From Mycobacterium rhizamassiliense (GTDB taxonomy: Bacteria; Actinomycetota; Actinomycetes; Mycobacteriales; Mycobacteriaceae): DNA of 64,000 nt. Shown here piece by piece: positions 35,304 through 49,194 of this stretch. Every line of letters begins with the position of its first letter. Position 1 is the first letter of the stretch. The position numbers were made by a program, and so were the translations under genes. The stretch lies in NCBI RefSeq assembly GCF_900157375.1, contig NZ_LT721901.1, positions 426,164 through 490,163 on the forward strand. The letters run 5' to 3'. The notes below the pieces were generated by a model. The model did not search any database, was not told where the DNA came from, and saw only the letters and a program-made list of their open reading frames with translations.

Positions 35304-36311
35304 ATGGCGCGCAAACCACCCATCCGCCCGGTCCGGTGGCAGCCTCCACCGATCGAGAAGTTGCCGGACATGCCGGCGCCGGGCATCACCGTCGTCCCGG
35401 TCCCCGGCAACGGCCCCGAGGACGTCGTCGTCGACCCGGCCGGACAACTGTGGACAGGCCTCGAAGACGGGCGCATCGTGCGGATTCCGGCCGACGGCGG
35501 CCAGCCCACGGTCGTCGCCAATACCGGCGGGCGCCCGCTCGGTCTGCACGTCGCCCGCGACGGCCGCGTGCTGATCTGCGACAGCCATCGCGGATTGCTC
35601 GCGTTGGACCCGGGCAGCGGCGCGCTGGACGTGCTCGCCGACTCGGTCGACGGGAGGCGGCTCAAGTTCTGCTCGAACGTCACCGAAACCGCCGATGGCA
35701 CAATCTATTTCACCGAGTCGACGGCCGACTTTCATTTCGAGAACTACACCGCACCGATCGTGGAGGCACGCGCAACCGGCGGCCTGTACCGCCTCGATGC
35801 GGACGGCACGGTCGCCACGCTGGCCGGCGGGCTGTACTTCGCCAACGGGGTGACGGCGACGGCCGACGGGTCGGCGCTGGTGTTCGCCGAGACCCAGGCC
35901 CGCCGCCTGTCGAAGTACTGGTTGACCGGGCCGCACGCCGGATCGGTGACGCCGCTGGCGGCGCACCTGCCCGGGATGCCCGACAACCTGTCCACCGGCG
36001 CCGACGGCCGGATCTGGGCCGCGCTGGTCGCCGAGGCCAACCCGGCGCTGGAGTCGCTGTTCCCGCGGGCCCCGATCATCCGCAAGGTGGTGTGGCGCCT
36101 GCCCGAGCGGCTGCAGCCCCAGATCAAGCCGGAGATCTGGGCCGTCGCGTTCGATCCGGACAGCGGCGCGGCCGTCGCCGGCCTGCGCACCGTGCACCCC
36201 GACTTCGGCTCGGTCACCGGCCTGGTCGAGGCCGCCGGCAAGCTGTGGATGGGCACGATCAGCTTCGGAGCCCTCGCGCACGTGGACCTGGCGGCCACCG
36301 CGCTGCGTTAG
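35304..36311 (+). CDS. SMP-30/strictosidine synthase-like beta-propeller protein
   Basis: Six-bladed beta-propeller protein (335 aa) resembling SMP-30 lactonases and strictosidine synthase-like proteins. Blade repeats such as E-D-V-V-V-D-P-A-G-Q-L-W, G-L-H-V-A-R-D-G-R-V-L and G-V-T-A-T-A-D-G-S-A-L are visible. The N-terminal E-D and central N-V-T/N-G-V residues are candidate calcium ligands. There is no signal peptide. Substrate unknown; a sugar or ester lactone is plausible. ATG at 35304 with leaderless spacing. Confidence 0.83.
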   Translation: MARKPPIRPVRWQPPPIEKLPDMPAPGITVVPVPGNGPEDVVVDPAGQLWTGLEDGRIVRIPADGGQPTVVANTGGRPLGLHVARDGRVLICDSHRGLLALDPGSGALDVLADSVDGRRLKFCSNVTETADGTIYFTESTADFHFENYTAPIVEARATGGLYRLDADGTVATLAGGLYFANGVTATADGSALVFAETQARRLSKYWLTGPHAGSVTPLAAHLPGMPDNLSTGADGRIWAALVAEANPALESLFPRAPIIRKVVWRLPERLQPQIKPEIWAVAFDPDSGAAVAGLRTVHPDFGSVTGLVEAAGKLWMGTISFGALAHVDLAATALR

Positions 36312-36574
36312 CCGGCCGCGCGCTTCACCGCATGAGTGGCCAGCAACACCTCGCGGGAATTCGCCGCCGTCGACGAGCCGCTGGCCAGCCGCGTCAGGGC
36401 GTTGCAGAGCCAGGCCAGCGCGGACTGCAGCTCGGGCTCGCGGGTGGTTTCGCGCAGCGCCTGCAGCTCGGCCAGCACCTGCTCGGTCCCGGCACGCCGC
36501 ACCTGGGTCGCCTTCTCGGCCTGCTTGAGCAGTCGGTCCAGCGACCTGGGCCCCTCGGGACGCTTTGAAAACAC
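36308..36574 (-). CDS. Small helical hypothetical protein
   Basis: Predicted all-helical protein (88 aa), rich in Leu, Ala, Arg and Glu, with a heptad-like central part (L-L-K-Q-A-E-K-A-T-Q-V-R-R). No known motif, signal or membrane segment. GTG start at 36574. It converges on the SMP-30-like gene with a four-base overlap of the stops. Probably real because the frame fills the gap and has mycobacterial codon use, but function is unknown. Confidence 0.55.
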   Translation of the reverse strand: MFSKRPEGPRSLDRLLKQAEKATQVRRAGTEQVLAELQALRETTREPELQSALAWLCNALTRLASGSSTAANSREVLLATHAVKRAAG

Positions 36575-36697
36575 ACGAAGTCTTGGAATAGCCGTCAGTG
36601 TAGGGGCTGCGTACCGCCCCCGCGCGCGGAGCCGAAGTTTGTAACTTGTGCCTCACCAGTCACAGCGCGGCTCCCCCGAATCGGCCGCGCGATCGCC

Positions 36698-36703
36698 TAG
36701 TCT
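36698..36703 (+). promoter_or_regulatory. -10 element of dacB1
   Basis: TAGTCT nine bases before the dacB1 ATG; a very short leader is expected. Confidence 0.45.
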
Positions 36704-36712
36704 GCACTCACC

Positions 36713-37951
36713 ATGAGCTTCCTCCGTTCCGCATCATGCCTGGCAGCAGCCGTTTTTATGGTCGCGGCCCCGATCACGCTCGGCGTGCCGGGCGCGACGG
36801 CCGAGCCCACGGCCGGGCCGAATGCGGGCCCACCGAATTGTCCGTATCAGGTGAACACCCCGCCCGCGGTCGACTCGTCGGAAGTTCCCCAGGCCGGCGA
36901 CGCGCCCATCCCGCTGGCCGTGCCGGCGAAACCGGTGGGTGGCGATGCGCTGTCGGGCTGCGGCATCGTCACCGCTCCCGGTACCCCGCCGGTGCCGGGC
37001 GACGTCTCCGCCGAGGCATGGGTGGTGGCCGATCTGGACAGCGGCGCCGTCATCGCCGCCCGCGACCCGCACGGCCGGCACCGCCCCGCCAGCATCATCA
37101 AGGTGCTCGTCGCGATGGCGTCGCTCAACGCGCTGCCGCTGAACAAGTCCGTGGTCGGCACCCCAGACGACGCGGCCGCCGAGGGCACCAAGGTCGGGGT
37201 CGACGACGGCGGCGCCTACACCGTCAACCAGCTGCTGCACGGATTGCTGATGCACTCCGGCAACGACGCGGCGCACGCGCTGGCGATGCAGCTCGGCGGC
37301 ATGCAGCAGGCGCTGGAGAAGATCAACGTGCTGGCCGCCAAGCTCGGCGGCCGCGACACCCGGGTGGCCACCCCGTCCGGGCTGGACGGGCCCGGCATGA
37401 GCACCTCGGCCTACGACATCGGCCTGTTCTACCGATACGCCTGGCAGAACCCGACTTTCGCGGGCATCGTCGCGACCAAGACCTTCGACTTCCCCGGCCA
37501 CGGCGACCACCCCGGCTACGAGCTGGAGAACGACAACCAGCTGCTCTACAAGTATCCGGGCGCGATGGGCGGCAAGACGGGTTACACCGACGATGCCGGG
37601 CAGACGTTCGTCGGCGCGGCCAACCACGACGGGCGCCGCCTGGTCGCCGTGCTGATGCACGGAACCCGGCAGCCGATCGCGCCGTGGGAACAGGCCGCGC
37701 ACCTGCTGGACTACGGGTTTTCCACCGCGCAGGGCACCCAGGTCGGCACCCTGATCGCGCCGGATCCGTCGCTGGTGACCAAGCCCGACAACGCGGGCGA
37801 CCGGCCGGCCGCAAGCGTTGCGGCCGCGAACCTGATCCCGTCGGCCGAGGCGCTGCCCGTGCGCGTCGGGGTCGGCGTCATCGGCACCATCATCGTGTTC
37901 AGTTTGATCATGGCCGCGCGATCCATGAACCGTCGACCCCAACATCGTTGA
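36713..37951 (+). CDS. dacB1: D-alanyl-D-alanine carboxypeptidase DacB1
   Basis: Low-molecular-mass penicillin-binding protein (412 aa), trimming the terminal D-Ala of peptidoglycan stem peptides outside the membrane; orthologue of Rv3330. A signal peptide covers residues 1-30. The three active-site motifs are R-P-A-S-I-I-K near residue 123 (serine nucleophile), H-S-G-N-D near 180 and K-T-G near 287. A C-terminal membrane helix (about 382-403) followed by arginines anchors the protein. Its TGA overlaps the sugI TTG start (TTGA). Confidence 0.93.
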   Translation: MSFLRSASCLAAAVFMVAAPITLGVPGATAEPTAGPNAGPPNCPYQVNTPPAVDSSEVPQAGDAPIPLAVPAKPVGGDALSGCGIVTAPGTPPVPGDVSAEAWVVADLDSGAVIAARDPHGRHRPASIIKVLVAMASLNALPLNKSVVGTPDDAAAEGTKVGVDDGGAYTVNQLLHGLLMHSGNDAAHALAMQLGGMQQALEKINVLAAKLGGRDTRVATPSGLDGPGMSTSAYDIGLFYRYAWQNPTFAGIVATKTFDFPGHGDHPGYELENDNQLLYKYPGAMGGKTGYTDDAGQTFVGAANHDGRRLVAVLMHGTRQPIAPWEQAAHLLDYGFSTAQGTQVGTLIAPDPSLVTKPDNAGDRPAASVAAANLIPSAEALPVRVGVGVIGTIIVFSLIMAARSMNRRPQHR

Positions 37952-39285
37952 ACACCAAGACTATTGGACTCACCGGCGCTAGCGTCGGGGTGATCTACGG
38001 GTACGACCTTTCCATCATCGCCGGCGCGCAGCTGTTCATCACCAGGGACTTCGGGCTCACGACGGGCCAGCAGGAACTGCTGACGACGATGGTGGTGATC
38101 GGGCAGATCGTCGGCGCGCTCGGCGCCGGCGTCCTGGCCAACAGGATCGGGCGACAAAAGTCGGTGGTGCTGATCCTGGTCAGCTACGCGATATTCGCTC
38201 TGCTGGACGCGTTCTCGATGTCGCTGCCGATGCTGCTGGTGGCGCGACTGCTGTTGGGTATGACCATCGGCGTGATGGTGGTGGTCGTCCCGGTATACAT
38301 CGCCGAGTCGGCGCCGACGGCCGTGCGCGGCGCGCTGCTGACGACCTATCAGCTGGCGATCGTCAGCGGGCTGATCGTCGGCTACCTCACCGGCTACGCG
38401 CTGGCCGAGACGCACAGCTGGCGATGGATGTTCGGGTTGGCCGCCGTGCCCGCAGTGCTGTTGCTGCCGTTGGTGATTCGCCTGCCCGACACGGCACGCT
38501 GGTACCTGCTGAAGGGCCGCATCGACGACGCCCGCGCCACGCTGCTGCGGGTGGAGCCCGCGGCCAACGCCGAAGAAGAGCTCGCCGAGATACGCCGCGC
38601 GGTGGGCGAGGGCTCTCCCGGTTTCAAAGGGGGCCTCAAGGAGATGCTGCGGCCGCCGTATCTCCGGGCCACCCTCTTCGTGGTCACGCTCGGCTTCCTG
38701 CTGCAGATCACCGGCATCAACGCAATCATCTATTACAGCCCGCGAATCTTCGAGGCCATGGGCTTCACCGGCAACTTCGCGCTGCTCGGCTTGCCGGCGC
38801 TGGTTCAGGTCGCCGGCCTGGCGGCGGTGGGCGCCGCGCTGACGCTGGTCGACCGGATCGGCCGGCGCCCAATCCTGTTGTGCGGCATCGCCATGATGAT
38901 CGTCGCCGATGCCCTGCTGATGCTGGTGTTCGCCCGGGGCGTCGGCGGCGCGGTCCTCGGGTTCGCCGGCATCGTGCTGTTCATCTTCGGATACACCATG
39001 GGCTTCGGCTCGCTGGGCTGGGTGTACGCCAGCGAAAGCTTCCCCACCCGGCTGCGGTCCATCGGGTCCAGCACCATGCTGACGTCCAACCTCGTCGCCA
39101 ACGCGATCGTCGCCGCGGTCTTCCTGACCATGCTGCATTCGCTCGGCGGCGCAGGCGCTTTCGCGGTCTTCGGGCTGCTCGCGGTGATCGCCTTCGGTGT
39201 CGTCTATCGGTATGCGCCGGAGACGAAGGGGCGCCAGCTCGAGGACATCCGGCACTTCTGGGAAAACGGTGGCAAGTGGCTTTGA
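37948..39285 (+). CDS. sugI: Major facilitator sugar transporter SugI
   Basis: Sugar:proton symporter-type MFS protein (445 aa) with about 12 membrane helices; orthologue of Rv3331. The MFS signatures are R-I-G-R-Q between helices 2 and 3, E-S between helices 4 and 5, and P-E-T-K-G after the last helix. The Q-I-T-G-I-N motif in helix 7 matches sugar porters. The TTG start at 37948 overlaps the dacB1 stop; no ATG or GTG lies in frame nearby. Sugar identity unknown; adjacent nagA suggests an amino sugar. Confidence 0.9.
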   Translation: MNTKTIGLTGASVGVIYGYDLSIIAGAQLFITRDFGLTTGQQELLTTMVVIGQIVGALGAGVLANRIGRQKSVVLILVSYAIFALLDAFSMSLPMLLVARLLLGMTIGVMVVVVPVYIAESAPTAVRGALLTTYQLAIVSGLIVGYLTGYALAETHSWRWMFGLAAVPAVLLLPLVIRLPDTARWYLLKGRIDDARATLLRVEPAANAEEELAEIRRAVGEGSPGFKGGLKEMLRPPYLRATLFVVTLGFLLQITGINAIIYYSPRIFEAMGFTGNFALLGLPALVQVAGLAAVGAALTLVDRIGRRPILLCGIAMMIVADALLMLVFARGVGGAVLGFAGIVLFIFGYTMGFGSLGWVYASESFPTRLRSIGSSTMLTSNLVANAIVAAVFLTMLHSLGGAGAFAVFGLLAVIAFGVVYRYAPETKGRQLEDIRHFWENGGKWL

Positions 39286-40403
39286 TCGCCGCCGGCACCG
39301 CGGTTCTCGACCGGCAGATCTGCCGACCGGGATGGGTGCAGACGGCCGGGGACCAAATCGTCGCCTGCGGGGCCGGCGCGCCGCCCGGGCCACCCGATAG
39401 CGATTTCCCCGATGGCATTGTGGTGCCGGGGTTTATCGACATGCACGTGCACGGCGGCGGCGGTGCGTCCTACACCGACGCCGACCAGATCGCCGCGGCG
39501 GCGCAGTTCCACCTGCGCCACGGCACCACCACCACGCTGGCCAGCCTGGTGACGGCCGCGCCCGACACGCTGCTCGCGGGTGTTAGGGCCCTCGCCGATG
39601 CGACCCGGCGGGGCATCGTCGCGGGCATCCACCTGGAGGGGCCGTGGCTGAGCCAGTCGCGCTGCGGCGCGCACGACGCTGCCCAGATGCGTGACCCCGA
39701 CCCCGCCGAGGTCGACGACGTCCTGGCCGCCGGCGGCGGCACGATCCGGATGGTCACGCTGGCGCCCGAGCGGCCCGGCAGCGACGACGCGATCCGGCGC
39801 TTTCGCGACGCCGGAGTCGTTGTCGCCGTTGGCCATACCGATGCGACCTACGAGCAGACCACGCAGGCGCTGGCCCTGGGCGCCACGGTGGGCACCCACC
39901 TGTGCAACGCCATGCCGCCGCTGGACCACCGCGCCCCCGGGCCGGTGCTCGCGCTGCTGCAGGACCCGGCCGTCACCGTCGAACTCATCGTCGACGGCGT
40001 GCACCTGCACCCCGCCGCCGCGGGGGCGGTCATCCGGGCCGCGGGACCCGAGCGGGTCGCGGCGATCACCGACGCCATCGCCGCGGCCGGCTGCGCCGAC
40101 GGGGCTTTCCAGCTGGGCACGGTGCCCGTCGACGTGTCGTCGGGCGTCGCGCGGGTGCGCGGCACGTCGACGATCGCCGGCAGCACGGCGACGATGGACC
40201 GGCTGTTCCGCGAGGTCGCCGCATTCGGCCCGGACCCCGACGCGTCGCTGGCCGGCGCCGTCCAGATGACCTCGGCGACGCCGGCGCGGGCCCTGGGTTT
40301 CGAGGGCGTGGGCGCACTGCGGCCCGGGTATGCGGCCAACCTCGTTGTCCTGGACGGCGATCTGCGGCTCACCGCCGTCATGGCGCGCGGCGACTGGCGC
40401 TAG
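39276..40403 (+). CDS. nagA: N-acetylglucosamine-6-phosphate deacetylase
   Basis: Metal-dependent amidohydrolase (375 aa) releasing acetate from N-acetylglucosamine-6-phosphate during amino-sugar and wall recycling; orthologue of Rv3332. The metal motif H-V-H-G-G-G-G is near residue 58, the E-G-P-W metal ligand near 122, G-H-T-D near 184 and H-L-C-N-A-M near 208. The catalytic D-A-I region is near 268. GTG start at 39276, overlapping sugI by 10 bases. dacB1, sugI and nagA form one coupled run. Confidence 0.93.
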   Translation: MALIAAGTAVLDRQICRPGWVQTAGDQIVACGAGAPPGPPDSDFPDGIVVPGFIDMHVHGGGGASYTDADQIAAAAQFHLRHGTTTTLASLVTAAPDTLLAGVRALADATRRGIVAGIHLEGPWLSQSRCGAHDAAQMRDPDPAEVDDVLAAGGGTIRMVTLAPERPGSDDAIRRFRDAGVVVAVGHTDATYEQTTQALALGATVGTHLCNAMPPLDHRAPGPVLALLQDPAVTVELIVDGVHLHPAAAGAVIRAAGPERVAAITDAIAAAGCADGAFQLGTVPVDVSSGVARVRGTSTIAGSTATMDRLFREVAAFGPDPDASLAGAVQMTSATPARALGFEGVGALRPGYAANLVVLDGDLRLTAVMARGDWR

Positions 40404-41428
40404 CGCAGCCGGCGGGTCAGGCGGGAAAAGGTCAGCGCCCCAACGGCTCCCACCGCCATCGCGGTGAGCGTCTGGCGGGTGCGCAGCCCCTCGTCCAGTT
40501 GTACGCGGGGGGCGATGATCGCGGGCGCCGGTGGCGCGACGGGCTTGGCGCGCGGATCGCCGTGCGCGGTGGCGGCCCACGCGGCGGCGAACAGCACGAG
40601 GTAGGCCGTGACGTAGGAGAACACCATCAGCCCCAGCACCGGGCCGAACGTCGCACCCGCCGGGCTGCGCAACACTGCTCGCAGATAGATCGAGGCCACC
40701 TGCTTGAAAAGTTCGAAGGCGATCGCGGCCAGCAGCCCACCCCGCATCGACCAGGCCAGGTCGACCTTGTGCCGCGGCAGCCGGGCGATCATCCAGGTGA
40801 ACAACATCCACGACACCAGCAGCGACACCAGGATCGAGACGCCGCGCAGTATCTCGCCGAACACCGAAAAGTCGGGTATTTCAAGCCATCTCAGGATGGA
40901 CCGCATCGGGGCGGCCTGGCTGACCGTGGTCAGGACGAGCGTGGCCACGATCACCACGAACGTCCCGAGCATCGCGATCAAATCGGAAAGCTTGTTGCGC
41001 AGGAAGCCCGGGGATTCCGGCTGCTGCTCGGACCACATCTCCGTCACCGCGGCCCGCAGGTGCGACATCCAGGTCAGGCCGGCCCAGGCCGCGGTCGCCA
41101 AACCGATCACACCGACCGACGCGCGCGCGTTGATCGCCGAATTCATCAATTCGATCAGCTGCTCGCTGAGCGCGCCGGTGACCGCGGACCGGATGTGCGC
41201 GTCGATCGTGCTCAGCAGCGCCGGATCCCGGGCCAGGACGAAGCCGACCACCGCGAAACTGACCATCAGCAAGGGGAATAGCGCAAATATCGTGTAGTAG
41301 GTGAGACCGGCCGCGAAGAAGCCGCCGCTGCGTCCGTCAAAGCGCTGATACGCGCGGACCACGTGATCGAGCCATCCGTACCGGGCACGCAGACGAGCGA
41401 AGAATCCTGGCTTGGCCGGCTCGGTCAT
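40400..41428 (-). CDS. YihY/BrkB-family inner membrane protein
   Basis: Integral membrane protein (342 aa) with about six helices; orthologue of Rv3335c. The family segment A-A-G-L-T-Y-Y-T-I-F-A-L-F-P-L-L near residue 40 and G-A-T-F-G-P-V near 258 are clear. The former RNase BN naming of this family is incorrect; its role is unknown. The C-terminal tail (about 280-342) is Pro/Ala-rich and ends in a basic stretch. Its stop overlaps nagA by four bases; trpS lies 27 bases upstream on the same strand. Confidence 0.88.
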   Translation of the reverse strand: MTEPAKPGFFARLRARYGWLDHVVRAYQRFDGRSGGFFAAGLTYYTIFALFPLLMVSFAVVGFVLARDPALLSTIDAHIRSAVTGALSEQLIELMNSAINARASVGVIGLATAAWAGLTWMSHLRAAVTEMWSEQQPESPGFLRNKLSDLIAMLGTFVVIVATLVLTTVSQAAPMRSILRWLEIPDFSVFGEILRGVSILVSLLVSWMLFTWMIARLPRHKVDLAWSMRGGLLAAIAFELFKQVASIYLRAVLRSPAGATFGPVLGLMVFSYVTAYLVLFAAAWAATAHGDPRAKPVAPPAPAIIAPRVQLDEGLRTRQTLTAMAVGAVGALTFSRLTRRLR

Positions 41429-41455
41429 GGCAGCTTCATTTTCACGAGCGATGTG

Positions 41456-42490
<1,035 letters not shown>

Positions 42491-42544
42491 TCACGCGCGG
42501 CTCGGCGGCCGCGTCCTCGCTTGCAGTACCGGCGGTACCGCATT

Positions 42545-42550
42545 TAATGT
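42545..42550 (+). promoter_or_regulatory. -10 element, probable leaderless promoter
   Basis: TAATGT six bases before the hydrolase ATG at 42557; the gap also contains GGAGG, too close to the start to be a normal ribosome site. Confidence 0.5.
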
Positions 42551-42556
42551 CGGAGG

Positions 42557-43398
42557 ATGACCACTCGCACGCCGATCCACCTGGGTTCTGGAGAGCCGGT
42601 CCTGATGCTGCACGGGTTCCTCATGTCGCAGACCGTCTGGGAGCCCGTCGCGCCGCGGCTGGCCGATACCGGCCGCTACGAGGTGTTCGCCCCGACCATG
42701 GCAGGGCACAACGGCGGACCGTACGCGGGCACCTGGCTGCTGAGCTCGTCGGTCCTGGCCGACCACGTCGAGCGCCAGCTGGACGAGCTGGGCTGGGAAA
42801 CCGCGCACATGGTGGGCAACTCGCTGGGCGGCTGGGTCGCGTTCGAGCTGGAGCGCCGCGGGCGGGCCCGCAGCGTCACCGGCATCGGCGCCGCGGGCGG
42901 CTGGACGCGGTGGAGCCCGGTGAAATTCGAGGTCATCAGCAAGTTCATCGCGGGCATGCCGATGCTCGCGCTGGCCCGGCTGTTCGGCCAGCGCACCCTG
43001 CAGCTGCCGCTGAGCCGCCGGCTGGCCACGCTGCCGCTGACGGCGACGCCGGACGGCATCAGCGAGCGCCAACTGTCGGCCGTCGTCGAAGACGCCGCGC
43101 ACTGCCCCGCGTACTTCCAGCTGCTGGCCAAGTCGCTGCTGGATCCCGGCCTCCTGCAATTAGCCGACACCGGGGTGCCGGTCCAGCTGGTGCTGTGCGA
43201 GAAGGACCGGGTGGTGCCCGCGAGCAGGTTCTACCGGCATTTCACCAACTTCCTGCCGGCCGGAACGCGGATGACGCGGCTCGACGGCGTCGGTCACGTG
43301 CCGATGTTCGAGGCGCCCGACCGCGTCGCGCAGGTCATCTCCGAGTTCATCGACGACTGCAGGCGGCCGGAACGCGAGGTCATCGACCCGTCGGCCAG

Positions 43399-43402
<4 letters not shown>
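42557..43402 (+). CDS. Alpha/beta hydrolase, intact equivalent of Rv3337-Rv3338
   Basis: Alpha/beta-fold hydrolase (281 aa), substrate unknown. The oxyanion segment L-H-G-F-L is near residue 19, nucleophile motif G-N-S-L-G-G near 93, aspartate in C-E-K-D-R near 217 and histidine in G-V-G-H-V-P near 254, so the triad is complete. From memory, M. tuberculosis carries this region as two separate frames, Rv3337 and Rv3338; here it is a single full-length gene. It converges on the isocitrate dehydrogenase with a four-base overlap. Confidence 0.88.
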
Positions 43403-45636
<2,234 letters not shown>

Positions 45637-45764
45637 GGTCCCTCTCCCGGCATTAACGGATAGATCATGGGGGGCTCAGCGATCTTGCTGCCACGTTATC
45701 AAGGGCGTTTGAGCAGGTGTTGACCTGGATCTGCACTGCCACGGTTAGCACTGGGTCGGCACAG

Positions 45765-45775
45765 TAAGATAGGCT
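45765..45775 (+). promoter_or_regulatory. -10 elements of metC
   Basis: Overlapping TAAGAT (45765-45770) and TAGGCT (45770-45775). The second places the transcription start at about 45783, the first base of the riboswitch. Confidence 0.55.
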
Positions 45776-45782
45776 TCGTATT

Positions 45783-45902
45783 GGTCATGAGCGCCAGCAT
45801 TAAGCCCCGGCTTGCTGGCCGGCAACCCTCCAACCGCGGTGGGGTGCTCCGGGTGAAGACCAGGTTGAGTAGCCACAACCGGCTATCCGGCAAGCGCGGG
45901 TC
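45783..45902 (+). ncRNA. SAM-IV riboswitch
   Basis: A 120-base leader beginning GGTCATGAGCGCCAGC and containing the conserved AAGCCCCGGCTTGCTGGCC, CCGCGGTGGGGTGC and GCAAGCGCGGGTC segments. Length, order and position before metC match the actinobacterial SAM-IV riboswitch, structurally characterised from a Mycobacterium. It senses S-adenosylmethionine and represses methionine synthesis genes. The GGCTTGC and GCAAGC parts fit the pseudoknot. Confidence 0.92.
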
Positions 45903-45914
45903 CGCCATGACGGG

Positions 45915-45942
45915 CCCCTGAGCCAGACAGGGGAAGCTTCCC
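45915..45942 (+). promoter_or_regulatory. Hairpin holding the metC ribosome site
   Basis: CCCCTG (45915-45920) pairs with CAGGGG (45928-45933), and GGGAAGCTTCCC (45931-45942) is a perfect palindrome ending at the ATG. Both include the purine-rich ribosome site, so this looks like the translational switch below the riboswitch. Confidence 0.6.
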
Positions 45943-47283
45943 ATGAGCGATAACAACGACAGCGATCCGACCGCGAATTGGTCGTTCGAAACCCGGCAGG
46001 TGCACGCAGGCCAGCAGCCCGACGCGGCGACCCACGCGCGCGCCCTGCCGATTTACCAGACCACGTCGTACACCTTTGACGACACCGCGCACGCCGCCGC
46101 CCTCTTCGGGCTGGAGGTGCCGGGCAACATCTACACCCGCATCGGAAACCCGACCACCGACGTCGTCGAGCAGCGCATCGCCGCACTCGAGGGCGGCGTC
46201 GCCGCGCTGTTCCTCAGCTCCGGGCAGGCAGCTGAGACATTCGCCATATTGAACCTGGCATGTGCCGGGGATCACATCGTGTCCAGCCCGCGGCTCTACG
46301 GCGGCACGTACAACCTGTTCCACTACTCGCTGGCCAAGCTCGGAATCGAGGTCAGCTTCGTCGACGATCCCGACGACCTGGACTCCTGGCAGGCGGCGGT
46401 CCGGCCGAACACCAAGGCGTTCTTCGCCGAGACCATCTCCAACCCGCAGATCGACGTGCTGGATATCCCGGGCGTCTCCGGGGTCGCCCACGCCAACGGG
46501 GTCCCATTGATCGTGGACAACACGATTGCCACGCCGTACCTGATCCAGCCGTTCAAGCACGGCGCCGACATCGTGGTGCACTCGGCCACCAAGTACCTCG
46601 GCGGGCACGGCTCCGCGATCGCCGGCGTCATCGTGGACGGCGGCACGTTCGACTGGACGCAGGGCCGCTTCCCCGGTTTCACCACGCCCGACCCGAGCTA
46701 CCACGGCGTGGTCTTCGCCGAGCTGGGGCCGCCCGCCTACGCGCTCAAGGCGCGCGTGCAGTTGCTGCGCGACCTCGGTTCGGCCGCCGCGCCGTTCAAC
46801 GCGTTCCTGGTCGCCCAGGGCATCGAGACCCTGAGCCTGCGCGTGGAGCGCCACGTCGCCAACGCGCAACGGGTGGCCGAATTCCTCGAGGGCCACGACG
46901 GCGTGCTGTCGGTGAACTACGCGGGGCTGCCCAGCTCGCCCTGGCACGAGCGGGCAAAGAAGCTGGCGCCCAAGGGAACCGGGGCCGTGCTGGCGTTCGA
47001 GCTGGCCGGCGGCATCGAGGCGGGCAAGGCGTTCGTGAACGCACTGCAGCTGCACAGCCACGTCGCCAACATCGGCGACGTGCGGTCGCTGGTGATTCAC
47101 CCGGCGTCGACCACACACGCCCAGCTCAGTCCGGCTGAGCAACTGGCCACCGGGGTCACCCCCGGCCTGGTGCGGCTGGCCGTCGGCATCGAGGGCATCG
47201 ACGACATCCTCGCCGACCTGGAGCTCGGTTTCGCTGCGGCCCGCAAGTTCAGCGGCAACCCGCAGACCGCGGCGGCCTTCTGA
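45943..47283 (+). CDS. metC: O-acetylhomoserine sulfhydrylase (metC)
   Basis: PLP enzyme (446 aa) of the Cys/Met metabolism family making homocysteine from O-acetylhomoserine and sulfide; orthologue of Rv3340. The lysine that binds PLP is in [11 protein letters not shown] near residue 212. Substrate-loop segments Y-T-R-I-G-N-P-T near residue 66 and S-S-G-Q-A-A near 93 are intact. ATG start at 45943 under the SAM-IV riboswitch. metX follows after 11 bases. Confidence 0.94.
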   Translation: MSDNNDSDPTANWSFETRQVHAGQQPDAATHARALPIYQTTSYTFDDTAHAAALFGLEVPGNIYTRIGNPTTDVVEQRIAALEGGVAALFLSSGQAAETFAILNLACAGDHIVSSPRLYGGTYNLFHYSLAKLGIEVSFVDDPDDLDSWQAAVRPNTKAFFAETISNPQIDVLDIPGVSGVAHANGVPLIVDNTIATPYLIQPFKHGADIVVHSATKYLGGHGSAIAGVIVDGGTFDWTQGRFPGFTTPDPSYHGVVFAELGPPAYALKARVQLLRDLGSAAAPFNAFLVAQGIETLSLRVERHVANAQRVAEFLEGHDGVLSVNYAGLPSSPWHERAKKLAPKGTGAVLAFELAGGIEAGKAFVNALQLHSHVANIGDVRSLVIHPASTTHAQLSPAEQLATGVTPGLVRLAVGIEGIDDILADLELGFAAARKFSGNPQTAAAF

Positions 47284-47294
47284 GAGTTGCGGTC

Positions 47295-48455
47295 ATGACG
47301 ATCTCCGACGTTCCCACCCAGACGCTGCCCGCCGAAGGCGAAATCGGCCTGATCGACATCGGCTCGCTGACCACCGAGAGCGGCGCGGTCATCGACGATG
47401 TCTGCATCGCGGTGCAGCGCTGGGGTGAGTTGTCGCCGACCCGCGACAACGTAGTAGTGGTATTGCACGCGCTGACCGGTGATTCGCACATCACCGGTCC
47501 GGCCGGCCCCGGGCACCCGACCGCCGGCTGGTGGGACGGGGTGGCCGGACCCGGCGCGCCGATCGACACCAATCGCTGGTGCGCCGTGGCCACCAACGTG
47601 CTCGGCGGCTGCCGGGGCTCCACCGGCCCGAGCTCGCGCGCCCGCGACGGAAAGCCTTGGGGCTCAAGGTTTCCGCTGATCACCGTGCGGGACCAGGTGG
47701 AGGCCGACATCGCGGCCCTCGAGGCACTGGGAATCAATCGGGTTGCCGCCGTTGTTGGTGGGTCCATGGGCGGTGCACGGGCTTTGGAATGGATGGTCGG
47801 CCACCCCGATCGGGTCCGGGCGGGTCTGCTGCTCGCGGTCGGCGCGCGCGCCACCGCCGACCAGATCGGCACCCAGACCACCCAGATCGCGGCGATCAAG
47901 GCCGACCCGGACTGGCAGGGCGGCGACTACCACGACACCGGGCGCAAGCCCGATGCCGGGTTGACGATCGCGCGGCGCTTCGCGCACCTGACCTATCGCG
48001 GCGAGGTCGAGCTCGACACCCGGTTCGCCAATGGCAGCCAGGGTGACGAGGACCCCGGCCCCCCATTTGGAGACGGCCGCTACGCGGTGCAGAGCTACCT
48101 GGAACACCAGGGCGACAAGATCCTGGCCCGTTTCGACGCCGGCAGCTACGTGACCCTGACCGAGACTCTGAACAGTCACGATGTGGGCAGGGACCGCGGT
48201 GGCGTCGCCAAGGCGCTGGGCGGCTGCCCGGTGCCGGCGGTGGTCGGTGGCATCACCTCCGATCGGCTCTACCCGCTGCGCCTGCAGGAGGAGCTGGCCG
48301 AGCTGCTGCCGGGCTGCGCGGAGCTGCAGGTGGTCGAGTCGGTCTGCGGCCACGACGGTTTCCTGGTGGAGACCGATGCGGTGGGCGAATTGGTCCGCAA
48401 GACTTTGGAATTGGCCGCACAGAACGACGGCGGCGAAGGCGCGTGTCGGCGGTGA
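47295..48455 (+). CDS. metX: Homoserine O-acetyltransferase
   Basis: Alpha/beta-fold acetyltransferase (386 aa) making O-acetylhomoserine, the substrate of the gene upstream; orthologue of Rv3341 (called metA). The nucleophile motif G-G-S-M-G-G-A is near residue 156, with the aspartate near 320 and histidine in C-G-H-D-G-F near 350. ATG at 47295. It overlaps the next gene by 13 bases. Confidence 0.94.
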   Translation: MTISDVPTQTLPAEGEIGLIDIGSLTTESGAVIDDVCIAVQRWGELSPTRDNVVVVLHALTGDSHITGPAGPGHPTAGWWDGVAGPGAPIDTNRWCAVATNVLGGCRGSTGPSSRARDGKPWGSRFPLITVRDQVEADIAALEALGINRVAAVVGGSMGGARALEWMVGHPDRVRAGLLLAVGARATADQIGTQTTQIAAIKADPDWQGGDYHDTGRKPDAGLTIARRFAHLTYRGEVELDTRFANGSQGDEDPGPPFGDGRYAVQSYLEHQGDKILARFDAGSYVTLTETLNSHDVGRDRGGVAKALGGCPVPAVVGGITSDRLYPLRLQEELAELLPGCAELQVVESVCGHDGFLVETDAVGELVRKTLELAAQNDGGEGACRR

Positions 48456-49186
48456 CCCGCTCACAACGCGACCGCTCCCTGTCCTTTGGCTCAGCGGCGG
48501 CCGCCTACGAGCGTGGCCGCCCGTCGTACCCGCCCGAGGCGATCGACTGGCTGTTGCCGCGCGGGGCCCGCAAGGTACTGGACCTGGGCGCCGGCACCGG
48601 CAAGCTGACCACCCGGCTGGTGGAACGCGGCCTGGAGGTGATGGCCGTCGATCCGATTCCCGACATGCTCGAGGTGCTGCAGGCCACGCTTCCGGAGACG
48701 CGCGCGGTGCTGGGCACCGCCGAAGAGATTCCCTTGGAAGACAACAGTGTTGACGCGGTGCTGGTCGCGCAGGCGTGGCATTGGGTGGAGCCCCAGCGGG
48801 CGATTCCCGAGGTGGCCCGGGTATTGCGGCCCGGCGGCCGACTCGGCCTGGTGTGGAACACCCGTGACGAGCGGCTGGGCTGGGTGCGGGAACTGGGCGA
48901 GATCATCGGCAGCGACGGCGACGGCGGCCGCTTCGACGTGGAGCTGCCCGCGCCCTTCACCGAGCGCGAACGCCACCAGGTCGAGTGGACGAATTACCTG
49001 ACGCCGCAAGCATTGATCGATCTGGTCGCGTCGCGCAGCTACTGCATCACGTCGCCGGCCGAGGTGCGCACCCAGACGCTGGAGCAGGTGCGCCAGCTGC
49101 TGGCGACCCATCCGGCACTGGCGAATTCGACCGGCCTGGCGATGCCGTACGTGACGGTGTGTATTCGGGCGACACTGGGCGACTGA
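48443..49186 (+). CDS. SAM-dependent methyltransferase, Rv3342-like
   Basis: Class I methyltransferase (247 aa), orthologue of Rv3342; substrate unknown. Motif I is [11 protein letters not shown] near residue 45, with V-D-P-I-P-D-M-L near 70 and the aromatic A-Q-A-W-H-W-V segment near 110. GTG start at 48443, 13 bases inside metX, so it is translationally coupled to the methionine operon and may depend on the same SAM signal. Confidence 0.88.
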   Translation: MSAVTRSQRDRSLSFGSAAAAYERGRPSYPPEAIDWLLPRGARKVLDLGAGTGKLTTRLVERGLEVMAVDPIPDMLEVLQATLPETRAVLGTAEEIPLEDNSVDAVLVAQAWHWVEPQRAIPEVARVLRPGGRLGLVWNTRDERLGWVRELGEIIGSDGDGGRFDVELPAPFTERERHQVEWTNYLTPQALIDLVASRSYCITSPAEVRTQTLEQVRQLLATHPALANSTGLAMPYVTVCIRATLGD

Positions 49187-49194
49187 CTACCCGC

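Noticed and set aside
36646..39285. Very long 879-residue plus-strand frame
   Set aside because: Its first half is a shadow of dacB1 in another frame; only the sugI part is real.
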